Shown here: positions 35,703 through 49,063 of the stretch, piece after piece | Numbering within the stretch: position 1 is the first letter of the stretch | How the letters are laid out: each line of letters opens with the position of its first letter | DNA from: Artocarpus heterophyllus | Taxonomy: Eukaryota > Streptophyta > Magnoliopsida > Rosales > Moraceae | Assembly (NCBI GenBank): GCA_025403435.1 | Contig: CM046327.1 | Location: 12,082,218-12,146,217 of the forward strand | Length of the DNA: 64,000 nucleotides | Direction of reading: 5' to 3' | The notes under the pieces: generated by a model | Databases searched by the model: none | Seen by the model: only the letters and a program-made list of their open reading frames with translations | What the model was told of the DNA's origin: nothing | Position numbers and translations under genes: made by a program

Positions 35703-37149
35703 GGAACGGAGATCACGAGGCAACAACGGAGAAGTAGAAGGAGAAGAAGAAGAAAGAAAGAAGAATGTGAGTTGTTGGGAGAAACAAGTGCTGACTTTTT
35801 TTGTGTGTGTTGGCGATGACTGGTGAGGAGCTTTTTCAAACCTTTGGACTATAGTTGCAGCCTCGGTTCTGTACCAATTTTTTCGTATTGTCCATTTATC
35901 ATTAATCATTAAAAAGAATAACAGCTAAAAAAAGACCACTTTTTAATATTTTTATGGTAAAAGATCATGTTTTTTGCTTTTGGCAACAATATTAAAAGAG
36001 TAGCGTGACATTTTAAAAGCTCTGAAAAGAGCATAATAAAAAAAGGGAAACCAATTAGTTAAAAAAAAGAGGAAACATAACTAACAAAAAAAAAGATAAA
36101 TTTTACAAATTTTTCTTAAATTATATCACTTGTGTCAAAATATCATATACTTTAAAACATTAATGTTGTATCTTTAAACAATAATATTATTATATATTCA
36201 TCCTTAAACTTTGAAATGTGTTATTTTTTCAACAAATAATATTTATTATGTTCATTAAAAAGATAAATTTATCTGTTTATTTAAATTTTTTTAAAAAAAA
36301 ACCAACTTGAATTACGATCGTTCTTCACTTTTCTTTTCTCTTTTCTTACTTTTGAGCATGTACTATAAAAATAAAATATACGAGAGTTTAGTGTCTAACT
36401 AGTTCATTTAAAGTTAAAAAAATTTATATTAACCCCTTAAGTATTATATTTAATTTTAAATCAAACAAAAATTCAAGAATTTTATCTAAAAATATGTCTC
36501 AAATTTTAAGAAGTTAATCTAAAAAAATATTATAATTTCTGAAGCACAATATATATTATTTAAAGCTTGGGGATATTTTGAACATATTTTGAAAGAATTT
36601 GTGAAATTTACTCTAAAAGATTGTTTGGTTAACGGTGGAATATGAGAACTATTTTTGTTATAATATAAAAAATAAATTTATTATAGTAATTTTTTTAAAC
36701 TATAACATGTAAAAATTTTATATTATTCATAAGTAAATTTGCGGGGGAAAAGTATCTTTAGGTAAAATTAACCCTTTCTTTTGTCTCCATGTTATGATTG
36801 GTGGTCGAATGTTATAAACCATGCTTTCCCACTCTTGATTGTTACCAAACCAAATTCCGCATTCTTTCCTACCTCTCTGATTCTCAGCCACCATTTCTCA
36901 CTGAAGGTCTGTCTCTTCTCTTTTTTGTTTTTTTTCTTTTGTCTTTTCATTAGTGTGCCCCTTTTCTCAATTTTGGCATTATTTGTATTCTCTTTAGGGT
37001 CACTTCAATTGCTAAGTTTAAGTTTAAGGTTTTATTTTTCTTATTATTTTATTTAAATTTTAGATAATAATTGCTTCAATTATAGTCCATTTTGGGTATT
37101 TGTGAAATCAGGTATTGGCTTTTTTCCCCTTTTTTTTTGAGATCCAGAC
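35703..37149. promoter_or_regulatory. Bidirectional intergenic region between PFK5 and DSS1
   Basis: PFK5 starts leftwards at 35702 and the DSS1 ATG is at 37150, so 1447 bp separates the divergent start codons. The sequence is very AT-rich from 35930 to 36780. A DSS1 5' UTR exon ending at 36906 (ctgaag/gtctgt), followed by a leader intron to 37111 (aaatcag/gtattgg), fits the splice signals but is inferred. No clear TATA or shared cis-element stands out. Confidence 0.45.
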
Positions 37150-38710
37150 ATGGCAACAGAGCCGAAAGCAGAAACCGAAGAGGCCAAAATGGATCTCTTT
37201 GAAGATGATGACGAGTTCGAGGAGTTTGAAATCAATGGTGGTCTGTAATTTCTTATTCATTTTTTTTTTTGTGCCTTAAAATATTGCTCATTGATTCTCA
37301 GATATACATAGTTAACTAGGTGTTTTTTTTCCCTTTACTAAATTACTTTCTTTTTGAATATTAGTTTTAGATGATAATTTAAGATAGGAGTTAGGGTAAG
37401 TTCTGTACTTTAATCTATTTTCACCATTTTCTAGAGGGCTTTACAGCAAGTAAGCTGATTTGTCCCATAATTTTTTTTTTGGAATTTTGATTGCATAAAA
37501 TATTTTTTCTTGGCAATTTGCTGCCTATATTGACATAACAACAATTAAGTCCAATTAATTTTTGGGTTAAATATTGGCCTGTATAATTTTTTTTTTTTTT
37601 TTAAAGCTCGTTTTGATTCGCTGAACTTCTTGTGGATTGACACTTTTGTAAAAAAAATGCTATGCATTTATTGTTGGAGGAAATTCGTACTGAGAAAAAA
37701 CTTGCCTTTTGGATACAAGTTTAACGCCGGTTTGGCATAGATCTTAGTTATACTGTTTTTCTGGATTAAGACGTATCCAAGCATTAGGTTATAAGTTATG
37801 GCCGTTGAGAAGAGATTCAGAAATAAGAGTATTCCAAACGACTTTCTCGAGATTGCTCGAGACGTTTAGTGGACTTGGTTTTTTCCTCTTATTTTTTTTT
37901 TTTTTTTTTTGGGCGAAATTCTGAGAAGGATGAAGAGAAGAGGGATAACCTCTGTATTGACCTCCTATTTCACCGTTTCTTGAAAGTTTTTTTTAGCACC
38001 TGTGTCCCCTGAATTCTTTTGGCACTTCAATTCTTAAGTTTCTTGGCAAATATAGTCTCTAAAATTGACATAAGCATAGCAATTGCCCCCAATCATTCAG
38101 GGAGCTTAAGTTTTTAAGGACACAATTGTAACTTTTCAGCATCTTTGTTCTTTAAAGTTCTCATAGTTTGGCACTTAAGTCCTTGAAACTTTATGTAATT
38201 TTTTGGCAATTTAGTCCACGAATTATCATAAAAATTCTTTTTGTAATGATTGAAGGTGGTCGCTACTGTTTTCAAAAACTTAGTGATCAAATTGCTTACC
38301 AAAATAAAAATTGGGATGAGAGTCAAGTAAACATGAAGTTCAGGGGGGCAACTGCTAAAAACCCTTCGTTGGAATGAAAATCACCATTCTGTGGTTGAAG
38401 ATTCTAGCTTTTACTTGTTTCCATCTCTGTGGGTTCTCGAATGTTCAGGCATATAATTTGTTTAATTATATGCTTGTACGTGCATGGTCACCACCTATAG
38501 AGTATATATAAATCATTCTGTTCTAATAGTCCTCAAACTCACTCTCTCTCTTTTACTTTTATGATAACATTGACAGAATGGGAGGATAAGGAAGAAGGAA
38601 AGGAAGTGACCCAACAATGGGATGATGATTGGGATGATGATGATGTTAATGATGATTTCTCTGTGCAGCTGAGAAGGCAACTGGAGAACAATCATGACAA
38701 CAAGAAGTGA
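37150..38710 (+). CDS. DSS1: 26S proteasome subunit DSS1/SEM1
   Basis: Two coding exons, 37150-37237 and 38577-38710 (TGA 38708-38710), joined GT-AG in the codon of Glu30, encode 73 residues. That is the usual length for plant DSS1. The small disordered acidic protein is a lid subunit of the 26S proteasome, and in complex with BRCA2 it supports homologous recombination. Recognisable are MDLFEDDDEFEEFEIN near the N-terminus and QQWDDDWDDDDVNDDFSVQL before a basic, partly helical end. These are the two acidic-aromatic clusters that bind ubiquitin and partner proteins. All conserved residues appear present. The 1.3-kb intron contains repeat-like AT-rich DNA. Divergently arranged with PFK5. Confidence 0.95.
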
Positions 38711-40218
38711 GACTTGTTTCCCCCCCAAAAATCCTACCACCTTTTCATTTTGTCAATCCTGTGTCTTCTTTCTTTCCTTCCTCCAGGAATTTGATACTTG
38801 CCCACTTAGTTTGAGCTTTAGATGTCACAGGTACTGATTTTGGGCTTCTAGACCAAAGATTTGTATAATCATTGAAGCTTTTTCTCTTACATTGCTCAGG
38901 TGAAAACTTTTAAAATGTGATGTTAAAGCTAAATAACGTATGCATCCCACGAAGATTGTTACAGTTCACCCTGGGGTAGTAGACACAAGTCTCTTGTTAC
39001 TAAATTGAAAATCTTCTTGAATGATGTTGTGGGTGGTATTGGAAGTTAAGATGCATGCTGTTTTGTGGGATAAATGTGAAAACATCAAGGGTGCTTGGAA
39101 ACACCAAATAAAACATTTTTGTATTGGTGTTGTTGTACTGTTTTTTCTCGTATAATTTGAATTGTTTAGTGTTTTCAGTTTGAGCTGGCACGATCCAAAT
39201 ACCCTATAATGTACGATTCCATCCTGTGTGTTTAAAAACAAATTAGAGATATTCCTTGTGTTCTTCCACTAACAATTCAAAATTCTGATTATATTAATAG
39301 AATGGCAATTACTACGAAATCAGTTCAAACTTAAACTTAGAACCTAAAAATGTAATATTTGAGAGCTTTATATGATAGACCGGATTGAACCAAAATTTTT
39401 ACAGGATCGTTCATGTCAAACTATTGAGAAGAATCATACCAAATTGCGGAAGCGTACCTGAATTCATAATCTTGGATTGATATGGGTTATTGCCTTCCAA
39501 TTCAATACGTATTCCTTAAATTCTTTTCTGAAGATGGGATTTCAGAGAAGTAGGAATTTCTGAAAAAATTTCTGAATGTACGATACGTATGAATTGGGGA
39601 CCATAACCAAAATATATAACTTTAGTTATTTTAGTGTATTTTCAGTTTCGCCCATCATAAAATCTAGAAATTACAAATTGGTATCTACACATATAATATT
39701 AACAAATATAACCCATACATTATTTTTAATACCCAATAAAGCCTTTTAACTTTATCTTAATTATATCACTTTAATTTAGGCTTTACTTTAGGATAGCATT
39801 AAATAACACATTTAATTACATATGTGTGCCCACATGAAAAATTATTTTCTAACATTATATTGTAGTAAATTTTTAGTTTTTACTATAACATGTGAAAACG
39901 TTACACTGTACAAACTCTAACTTTGTTTTTTTAACAAGCTTCCTAAACGAACTCATAGATTAGTGCGTTGAAATGTATGTTAGCATAATTAAGTGTTCAC
40001 TTAGGTATCCAAAGACTATACAAGAAAACAAATCTTGCCGTGGCGGCGTGGGGTGCCACAGATTGGAGTCATAACCTTTGTTAACAGCACCTACCTTGCG
40101 ACTTCGTGAATATGCAAGAATTGACTTCTTGCGATTTCATCAACTCTGCGCTAGCTCCCAGCACAATCTCTGTGAGCTTGGATTAGACAGAGTGCGACAG
40201 ATTGGATTAGGATTGTGG

Positions 40219-40253
<35 letters not shown>

Positions 40254-40914
40254 AAATGGAGTAATTTTTGGTCGTTTCATTCGGGGAATCAAAATAAAAA
40301 AATTGGTCAAAGTGGAAAAAAAAATAAAATGCCACATTTAGACGTGGTAAAATTTTGACCACGTATAATAAAAACAGAAATTTTCATAAATACCATTTCT
40401 GAAACTTACTTTTATAAATGACTCAACCGTTTTAATGTGGCATAATTTAAACATATGATATTAGTAGTAGTATGGCATGAATAAATAAAGTTTTTTGGTA
40501 TAACATGTAATTTTCTCAATAAAAAGGATGAAAATCCCTAAATTTTTCTTGAATGTTTGGTGTTGAGGGTATCTACACAAATTTGTAATGTTTACATTTA
40601 CAGGTCTTTTGATACATCCTTTTGTAATTGTTACTTACAATTTGTTTGGGAAAATAAAGGTTCGAATTGAAAAACACTCTGGCAATTCAAACTTTGTGAA
40701 AAAAACAATATAGCAAAATAGGTTTGAGCCAAAACTTTTTTTTTATTCGAATTTATGTTCCCAAAAAAGCTCTTATTAATATTCAAAATGAAATGTATGT
40801 ACGCTAAAAAAATTAAGACCAAATGTAAGAGGAATACATTTTTTTCTGAAGGTACATGAATATTTTTTGATTGATAGTTTTAGAAAAGAAAAAAGTAATT
40901 TGGATATTTGTATA
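38711..40914. other. DSS1 3' flank and intergenic DNA
   Basis: The DSS1 3' UTR probably covers the first few hundred bases. The remainder is AT-rich with a (TA)n run at 40220-40250. A segment at about 40380-40520 resembles 60140-60270 (words such as tttctgaaacttacttttat and taacatgtaattttct) and may be an unnamed dispersed repeat. No gene was recognised. Confidence 0.4.
40220..40250. repeat. (TA)n microsatellite
   Basis: Pure at run. Confidence 0.9.
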
Positions 40915-41386
40915 TGTTGGACGTGGACTCCTTTTAAGGACGCCAATAGTGGGTTAATTTTTAGAATTATTTATTTAATTGAAAATAAATAAATAATTAA
41001 TATTGTAGGAGTTATCAGTGTGTGGGATATTTTGATTAGGTCATAAGTATCCTCACTTATCCCTAGTTAGTGGGATACTAATAACTCCTAGTTGGTCCTT
41101 AAAAGAGAGGATAAGGAACCTAGTTTATGCTCTATAAACAAAGCCTAAAGAAGAGTTCACATATGCGTACAAACATTTCTATGTAAAATTTTTCTGCTCT
41201 TTCCTCCTCTCTTTCACGTTTTCTTTATAAGGGATTTATGTTATGGAATTTTGTGTGTATTCTCATAATTGTCACACACCATGAGCGAAGATTTCTATAA
41301 CATGGAGTATTCTGATACTTCTCTACACGCTTCTTAGACCCTTGTCGATTTGGAGACTAAACTTGACACTCATAGATGCTCCGACA
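40915..41386 (+). repeat. Copia-type LTR
   Basis: It begins tgttggacgtggac, ends gatgctccgaca, and carries a TATA-like ctataaacaaag near 41132. It is 472 bp and adjoins the primer site. No second copy is visible in the window. Confidence 0.65.
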
Positions 41387-41648
41387 TTGGTATTAGAGCC
41401 GTTGTGGGAAGTCTTCATGCCCTACTGTTGAAACAACGCTAAGAGAGAGGTAAGTAACTCCAACACCAAAAAATGCTGGTTTTTGTGTTAATTTTGGCAT
41501 ATTTTCTTTCATATTGTAACGATTATGATTTTGGACTGATTTTCAAATATGTAGTGTATATTTATGTTATTATTTTGCCATATCAATTTCATGATCATAT
41601 TATTTATGATTAGTTAATTAAAGTACGTCAAAATTGAGACATTTAAAG

Positions 41649-41697
41649 CTTTATCGTTTTGGGACATCATTGGAACCAGGATCCCAAAACGATAAAG
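41649..41697. other. Perfect 16-bp inverted repeat (hairpin) in the Copia leader
   Basis: The arm ctttatcgttttggga (41649-41664) is exactly complementary to tcccaaaacgataaag (41682-41697), with a 17-nt loop. It lies about 260 nt after the primer site, where retroelement RNAs often carry dimerisation or packaging structures. That role is only inferred. Confidence 0.7.
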
Positions 41698-42370
41698 GTG
41701 ACATCAAAACGTCAACATCGATGGCCTGTCATAGTGGTGAATAGCGGCCACTCTCCATGATGGAAGAATGGCTATCCTGGCACAAGGTGCTAGAGTGTTT
41801 CTTTGGGCCGCCCAGGCCTATTTGGGCCTTTGGATTTGCTGACACATACGCAGCTCCTAGTGGGAGACAAAGGGTCTCCTGGCAGGCTTTGGCGCTGCTT
41901 TGCATATCAGCCTAGAGGCCAACATGCTAGTCCGCACCCAAGGCCGCCTAGCTGGCCCTGAAGGGGCTGTTTGAAGCCCCTCTTTATGTCCATGACTTAA
42001 TAAAATAAAAAAAATTTGTTACTTTTATTTTTCAATAAATGCATGTATTTTATTATTTTAGATAATAAATCTAAAATTTCATATTTTCCTTTTTAATATG
42101 AATTTCTACTATGCATTTATTTAATTTTAGAGTATATATAAATTTTGTGTAATATGTGACTTTGAAAATATATATGGTGCAATTTTTATTTTTTGAAAAT
42201 TAATATATATATTAGTGACAATTTTTAGGTGATGCCTATTTATTTATTTTAAGCTCTAAGTAAAATTGTCTATATGAGCATGTTTGGAATGTTGACAATA
42301 AGTTATACTTGTGAATGCATGCTCAATTGCACATTGTTGTTGTTGTTGTTTTTTTGTGATATGTATGTGA

Positions 42371-44593
42371 TGTGACGCCCAAAATGTTTTCTTAAACGTG
42401 GATGTTTGTAGTATAGAAAAGGTTATCGTATCCACAAGGAGGTAAGTATTTGAAAGATTGAAAATTTTTAATTTAAAAATGCAAGGGTGATTTTAACAAG
42501 ATTTTTAATAAAACAAATATTTTTAACAATTTAAATAAGATTTTAAATAATTTAAATGGCGACGCTTCAAGAATTTCTTTTATGTTTTGCAACTGAAGTG
42601 AAATTTAACTCTAAATATTAATTATTCAAAGTATTTGATTTATTATATCTTCTCCTACTAATAGCAACCACATTTACTATTTCTATAAGTCAATCTAAAG
42701 CGACAATATTACAAGCTATAATGTAATAAGGATTTACCTATAAAAAGTAGCAAAATAACTACTTCTCTCTACTGATTTGATGCTTACTATGAAAATTATA
42801 ATAGCTATCACCAATTATAATTAATATAATTTTAAAATAGAAAAAATAATAACAAATCAATATTAATATAGTTTAATGAAATAAATTTTTGCATTTATTC
42901 CTTTAGAACCTTGTCTTATGAAATATCTAAAATTGACAATATAATAAATCATACTGTAGTAAAAGATATTCTATAAAATTGAGCATTATTTTATTATTAT
43001 TATTATTATTAATTACACAACACAATTAAATTACATAAATAAAATATGATTGAATTTATGTAAAAATGGGTAGTATAACAATATTAAAAATAATTATTAA
43101 AAACATGAAAAATATAATTTATTTCATAAAATTATAAATATTACAACACAGATATAGAGTTAAAAAACCATATTAGAATCATATGCATACAAAATTATCT
43201 CTTTGCCTCACCAGACTTTCTACACTAATTTAGACATTATTTTATTATTTTTAATGGGGTTGAAAAAGCGCTCTAGCAGCATCTCCTCAAAAAAGAAGAG
43301 ACTAGTGAGCTTAAAGCTCAACATATACCTAAAGAAATAAAGAGGGGGTGCCAAATGATGGGGATGCAGCCCTTTTTATAAATTTTTTATAATTTTTAAC
43401 TATGTTTTTGTTGTATTTACGGCTGCCAATTTGCATTTTTTATATAGTTTTTTCTTTTCTTAGGGCGAGATTCCCTTCCTTAGTGTGCGAATTTAGGCTT
43501 CAAATTCCACGCTTGGCAGCGGCTAGAGACTTCAAAACGGCCCGATTTGGGCCTTTAATTGCTCAATGCAACAGCCACAAGACATGGGAGAAGATGAGAT
43601 TAGGTGGGCCGAATGGGATTAGATCATTGGATTGGTCTTGGTAAAAAAATCCGATGGCTAAGAAAGTTAGCACATGTTGAGCTAACCACACACGATTCGA
43701 CACTGGGTCAGATTCTCCCACGTGGGTAGGCCTGGCTTGTCTGACGGTTGCTGCAAAGAGCGACACGTGTTGCTGAATTGAATGGTTATAGAGCCTCCAG
43801 AGGCATGATCCAAGGGCTGAGAAGAAGCCACTTGTCTACGCTTTTATAAATTCAAATTTTTAAATTTTTTAAGCATTTAATGTTCGATTTTACATGTTTT
43901 GGTGCCACTTTGCTCCGTTTTTCCACCAGATTCAAATCGAAAGATAGAAAATTAGAACAGAATTAATTATTTTACAAACATAATATTTATAATAATTTTA
44001 AAAATATTTACTTTATGTTAAAACATACTAAAAATGATTACAAACTTCTAAAATTTTGAGCTCTTTTGGTTTGACATAGATAAAATCTTTAAGACTCTAT
44101 CTATGTCAAAAATATTTTTAGAAATTATTAAAAATATTGTAGAACATATTTTCAAACTTAAAACACACTATAAAATGCATTAAGACTCAAAAAAAAAATT
44201 CACTTATTAGTTTTACGGTTTTAATTAATTTTAAACTAAACTAATATTTTACATATCAAACTGATTCTAAAAATTACCAAAAATGTTATTAAACATAAAA
44301 ACATATTAAAAACACATATTTGGACTTTTTTTACATTAAGACACTAAAATACTAATTAACACAAAAATGCTATTAATTAAGGAGTTTAAAAAGAAATAAA
44401 AACATAAATAAATAATTTTAAGCTTTATAACTTTTACAATCCCATCCATTAGCATGTTAAAAACATGCTAGGAATTATCACATCTAGTGAGAGTATAATG
44501 GTAGAAACTTTTTCTCTCCTATACACATTTTGTGCGAATTTAAACAATTTTAATAATAAACACTTGCCATATGAGATGATTAGGAGCATTACA
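42371..44593 (-). mobile_element. Probable large solo LTR nested in the Copia leader
   Basis: Read on the minus strand, it starts tgtaatgctcctaatcatc (at 44593) and ends attttgggcgtcaca (at 42371), so TG..CA. A TATA-like tttataaaaaggg lies near 43380, with a pyrimidine-rich leader downstream. Excising it brings the Copia leader close to its gag start, which supports an insertion. The flanking five bases (tgtga and atttt) do not match, so one boundary may be wrong. Confidence 0.4.
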
Positions 44594-44712
44594 ATTTTTT
44601 GATATTATGACTTGTTAAGATTATTGAAATTAGTTTGAAATGTTTGCTGCAAAATGATTTATTATGTGTGTTAATTGCTAAATATGTGATTATCCTTTGC
44701 ATGCATGAATAG

Positions 44713-44990
44713 ATGGCCTCTAAGAACATTGTTATTGATTTGAACAAAGACAGAAAATTGGATTGTCACAATTATGGCATTTAATACCGCAAGATCCAAT
44801 TTGTCCTTGATGAGAATGAGGTTTTGGAAACCTTGACCTAAGAGATGGTTGCATCTGAGCTTGGCAGCACTGCTCAACACCGTCGCGATTAAGAAGCACG
44901 TCATGAGATATGAATAAGAGTTTCAATAGGAGAATTATTAAACTAAGATATGTGAGAGTTTCATGAGTATGCATTTATAAATTGTATTGC
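44713..44990 (+). pseudogene. Copia gag remnant
   Basis: The frame reads MASKNIVIDLNKDRKLD, NYGI-stop-YRKIQFVLDENE and VLETLT, then TAQHRRD, with stops. This matches the N-terminus of Copia gag proteins, in which a Trp normally sits at the first stop. It fades out by 45000. Confidence 0.7.
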
Positions 44991-45000
44991 TTGTCATGCA

Positions 45001-45953
45001 GAGAACACAAGAGTGTAGCACTAATTAATTGACAACGGGCATCCAATTTTCTATCCAACGAGCTATAGATGCATACCCTAGTGGTATAAGCTTTATAGTT
45101 ATACTTTAATATGTGTTTTGCTTGCAAAAATTAACAAAATCTTATTTATAAGGTTATGCTAACTTGACATATATTATGTGTAGAGAGTTCAATGCCTTTC
45201 TTTAAGCCTTCTAAGCATTGACTTATTTTAAATGTTTTAAAAGCTTGTCTCACAAGCTTCTATTCCCTTACAACAAGTTCTGTTATATGATTATATTTCT
45301 TGCTAAGTATTATAAATTTTGATGTAGACAAACTCGCTTTGTTTGCTTCTTGATCAATTGGGATATTAGGTTGTGCTGAATTAGGAGGCATTACACTCGT
45401 TAGCGGCAAGTGATTCCACAACAAGATAATGGGGAGTGACTACACAACAAGGTCTAACCATGCTAGTGAGATCGTTGTGGGTGATTGGATGGCAACGTCG
45501 CGAAGGAAGGGAGACTACCGATAAGCTTCAACAAAGATCTATAACATCCAATGACAAAGAAGGGGCACAAAAGAGATATTCAGAGAGTTGGAAAAGGAGA
45601 GAAAAAAAAAACCATAAAAAAATCTAACTTAATTGAGAGTATTCTAATTTCTTTTGTCTCATTTTTGTTTTGGTTAATGATTAGAAAATTGAATGTCTTC
45701 ACATTTTGTATAAATCAATCCTCGATTAAAAAACATGGCATTCCTTCAAGTACTATCTTTACGTATTCGTCACACATTCCATTTCATGAATGAGAAATTC
45801 TGAATAGTGCCAAAAAAAGACATGAGCTTCTTATTTATGTAACAAATAATGGGCTTCTGAATTGTGCCACACAAATAAACTAGTTAAAGATCAACAAAAT
45901 AGGGAATAAATCTGAACTACAGTGATGTTATGGCATAAATTCAAAGACAGCTA
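45001..45953. other. Unassigned, probably decayed Copia sequence
   Basis: No domain is recognisable. The ORFs at 45436-45627 and 45551-45793 are charged and low in similarity to anything I know. Confidence 0.35.
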
Positions 45954-46371
45954 AAAGATGTCATGACCTAAAATTGGGGGTAGTGACTTAATTAAAAGAA
46001 TTATTTTTAAAGATCTAGAAAGTCAAAACACTTGGAAACTATAGTGGGGCCTATAAATCCATAAAAACAATTTAGAATGTTCTGGAGTCTTTAATACTAA
46101 ATAAAAGAAATAAAATACAAAATACAAAATTTAAAACAAAAATATACAAAATTTTAAATGAATGTTTATCAAATAAATAAAAATACAGCTGCACAACTAT
46201 CTTAAAAATAAATAAAAATAATTTCAAATAATAATTAAACAGAATTTGTAAAGGTTCAATCCTATACTAGGAGTGTTCAATTATAAGTAGCATCTAAGCA
46301 CCAATAAAGATCCTTGGGAGAAAGCACCAACTGGATAGCGAGGAGCATCGACGAAAATCTACGACACGAGG

Positions 46372-48549
46372 TGTCACGCTCCAAAGTTCGGGAGGTAACG
46401 TGGCGGGTTAATTAAGTTAATTAAGTAGAAATTTTAATTAAAACACAAGTTTAAGAAGTTAATTAATTAAGAAATGAGTAATAATTTAAAACCTTTTCAA
46501 ACAAACATTTACAATAATTAAACAAACAAGATAAAACAAAATGAAATAAAATAGTCAAGAAAAAGAAAAAGAAAATACGCGTTGGGTCTTACAGACCCAC
46601 AACTTGTGCATACACATAGTATCGATAATATTTAAATTACAACCACAGTCCAAAATAGAGAGAGAAGTTAAAATAATACATGCCTTGATTTATCAAAATA
46701 AGAAACCTATTCGGGTCCTCTACAGCTCACGAGTCTGGTCAATGGACTCTGCGTCAGTCCTAAGCTGGACTCCACCTAAAGGGGAAAAAGGTTTGAAAAT
46801 AAATAAAAGGTGAGCGAAAAGCTCAGTAGGATTTTATTTTAAAAAGTAGATAAATAATTTGAATGTAAAATTTTCTTCCAAAGAAATAATTAGTAAACAG
46901 AGTTAAATAAATAAATTCTTTCAAATAAGTCTCATTAAAAACAGTTGGTCCAGAAAGTACCTTTTTATCTATCTTGGGCAAACCATAGTTATCACCACCG
47001 AAGTGGCCTAGCTGGGTTTCGGGACTTGGCCCCAAGGTCGCACGCTACACGACCCGATCTCTGATATGGCAAATCCATTTACTAAGTGTTCGAGACCTGC
47101 CCTTATATTCATTTCTATTATTTTTTAAAACCCATTTACTAAGTATTTTCATTTATATTCATTATGTGATTCATTATGAAAATCACCTCAATCTACTGTT
47201 TGTAGAGATAATCAAATAAAAATCCCTTTTTCAATAAATCATTGAAAACATTTTGATAAAATCCTTTTGAGGCTAAAATCATATAAAAACTAGGCTACCA
47301 AGGAAAGGGGTAGAGGTCCTATCTCAGTACTCGTGCCAGTGTCCCACACTGCAGCCTTGATCCGCTATACGTTAGCTCCATGGAAAGATGAATAACCTTA
47401 AATATATAAACTAAGTCTATCAGTATCTAGCTTAAGATATCCTATGTTGCTAAGCTATCTCATGGTGTCCTAGTGTGCCATTTGTGTTTATAAAATCATA
47501 CTGTAATGTTAAAATCTCAATCAGGGTTCAAAACGGTAAAAACGGGTAAAAAACAACAAATTTTCACTATGTATGGTCGGCCTACCAGACTGTACAGTTT
47601 ACCCTACCGACCATCTAGGTCTGGTCAGCTAAACTTTTCCAGGTTTGGCCTACCGAATTCATGAATCCGGCCTGCCAAACATGAAGTTTGGCTTGCTGAA
47701 CTGGAAAATTATGGAATTTTCAAGCCTTGGCCTTCCATAACTCAAATCTCCAATTTCAACCTGTTTTCTCAATTCGCAGGTATAAATAATAACCATAACT
47801 GATAGAAAAACATAGTAAAACACATTTGGACTAATCTAAACAAGATTTACATAGAAAATTTCAATTAAATATGAAAATAGAAAAATAGAGGAGAAAATAG
47901 AAAAACTTGATTCAAATCCGTTTTGATTCAAACTAAGCTTAGATTCTAGTTATTTTAAGTTTCTCTAACTTGGATTAAAGGTTTTCTAAGCTTAAACAAG
48001 CTTAGATTTCAAAATGCAAGCAAAGTTGAAAAATTTGAAAAAGTTTATAATTTTGAAAACTAACCTTGAATTCAAGCTTTAAAACAAGTTTGAAGTAGCT
48101 TGATCGTATTCCTTGATCCCTAATCCAGTTAAAATTAAGGCTTGAACTTAAAATTTTTAAATCAAAGAGGAAGAGGAGAGAAAGAGAGAGACAGAGAGAG
48201 AGAGATGAGAGAAAGTGAGTAAGGGAAGATGGAGAAAATGTGAGTGAGGGAGAGTGGAGGAGAGAGAATAAATAGAGAGTAAAGTTGGTGGTTTCACTGT
48301 GTGAAAACCGTATGCCACCCACGGTTTTGAAAATAAAGGTGTATTTCGTATTCGACAAATTGTTTTGTTCTAAAATTCAAAATAACAAATAAAAATAATT
48401 AATAGTGGTTAAGAGTCTTTGAAATAATTAAAAATAACATTAATTTTGAAATATCTCAAAATAGGCAATTTAGTTTAAAAATATATCGTGGCACACTAAT
48501 TCACCATTTCACACACTAATAACACTTAATTAAATTTTGGGGCGTTACA
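46372..48549 (-). repeat. 3' LTR of the chromovirus
   Basis: 2178 bp. On the minus strand it starts tgtaacgccccaaaat and ends gagcgtgaca. It is highly similar along its whole length to 53278-55427, apart from substitutions and small indels. It contains variants of the TCGGCCTGCCGA word at about 47575-47705. Confidence 0.9.
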
Positions 48550-48598
48550 GCTCTCCTCCCCTAAAAGAACTTTCGCCCTCAAAATTTACAAATTAATT

Positions 48599-48844
48599 TC
48601 AAAAATAAAACAAATGCGGATATAGCTCCTGCATAGAAGATTTTGATTCCCAGGTGGCTTCATGAACTTCGTGATGCTGCCACACAACCTTTACTAACGG
48701 TATGTCGTGACGACGCAAGTTGATCACTTTTTGATCGATAATCTGAACCAGCACTTCTTCGCATGTCGTGTCTTCTTGGATCTGCACATAATGAAACGAG
48801 ACTATTTTGTTCTGCTCAGGTGGACACTTCCAAAGAATCGACAC
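48599..48844 (-). pseudogene. Chromodomain end of the chromovirus polyprotein
   Basis: The frame gives VLVQIIDQKVINLRRHDIPL, VKVVWQHHEVHEATWE and LYPHLF. This is the C-terminal chromodomain (aromatic residues around VxWxxH..ATWE) that directs integration towards heterochromatin in this lineage. It is separated from the integrase by a stop or shift. Confidence 0.8.
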
Positions 48845-49063
48845 ATGAAATACATCATAAACATGAGAGAGCTTGGGAGGAAGATCGAGCCAATAAGCGA
48901 CTACACCGACACGCTAAGTAATCTTGAACGGTCCAACATACCTTGGTGCAAGTTTACCACTTTCTTCGAATAACGTGATACCTTTGTGAGGTGATGCCTT
49001 CAAGAGAACTAAATCTCCTACCTCAAATTCTGAAGGTCGGCGTCTTCTATCCGCGTAACTCTT

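Larger units (their letters stand above)
40915..45000 (+). mobile_element. Ty1/copia retrotransposon remnant (LTR, primer site, leader, gag)
   Basis: A left LTR (40915-41386) is followed directly by ttggtattagagccgttgtg, a match to the initiator-Met tRNA primer site (TGGTATCAGAGC). A GC-rich leader comes next, then a gag fragment at 44713-44990. No protease, integrase, RT or right LTR was found. The leader is probably interrupted by a solo LTR at 42371-44593. Everything right of about 45000 is too decayed to assign. Confidence 0.7.

Noticed and set aside
35466..35826. Two plus-strand ORFs of 111 and 117 codons
   Set aside because: They are antisense to PFK5 exon 1 and open only because of its GC-rich codon content.
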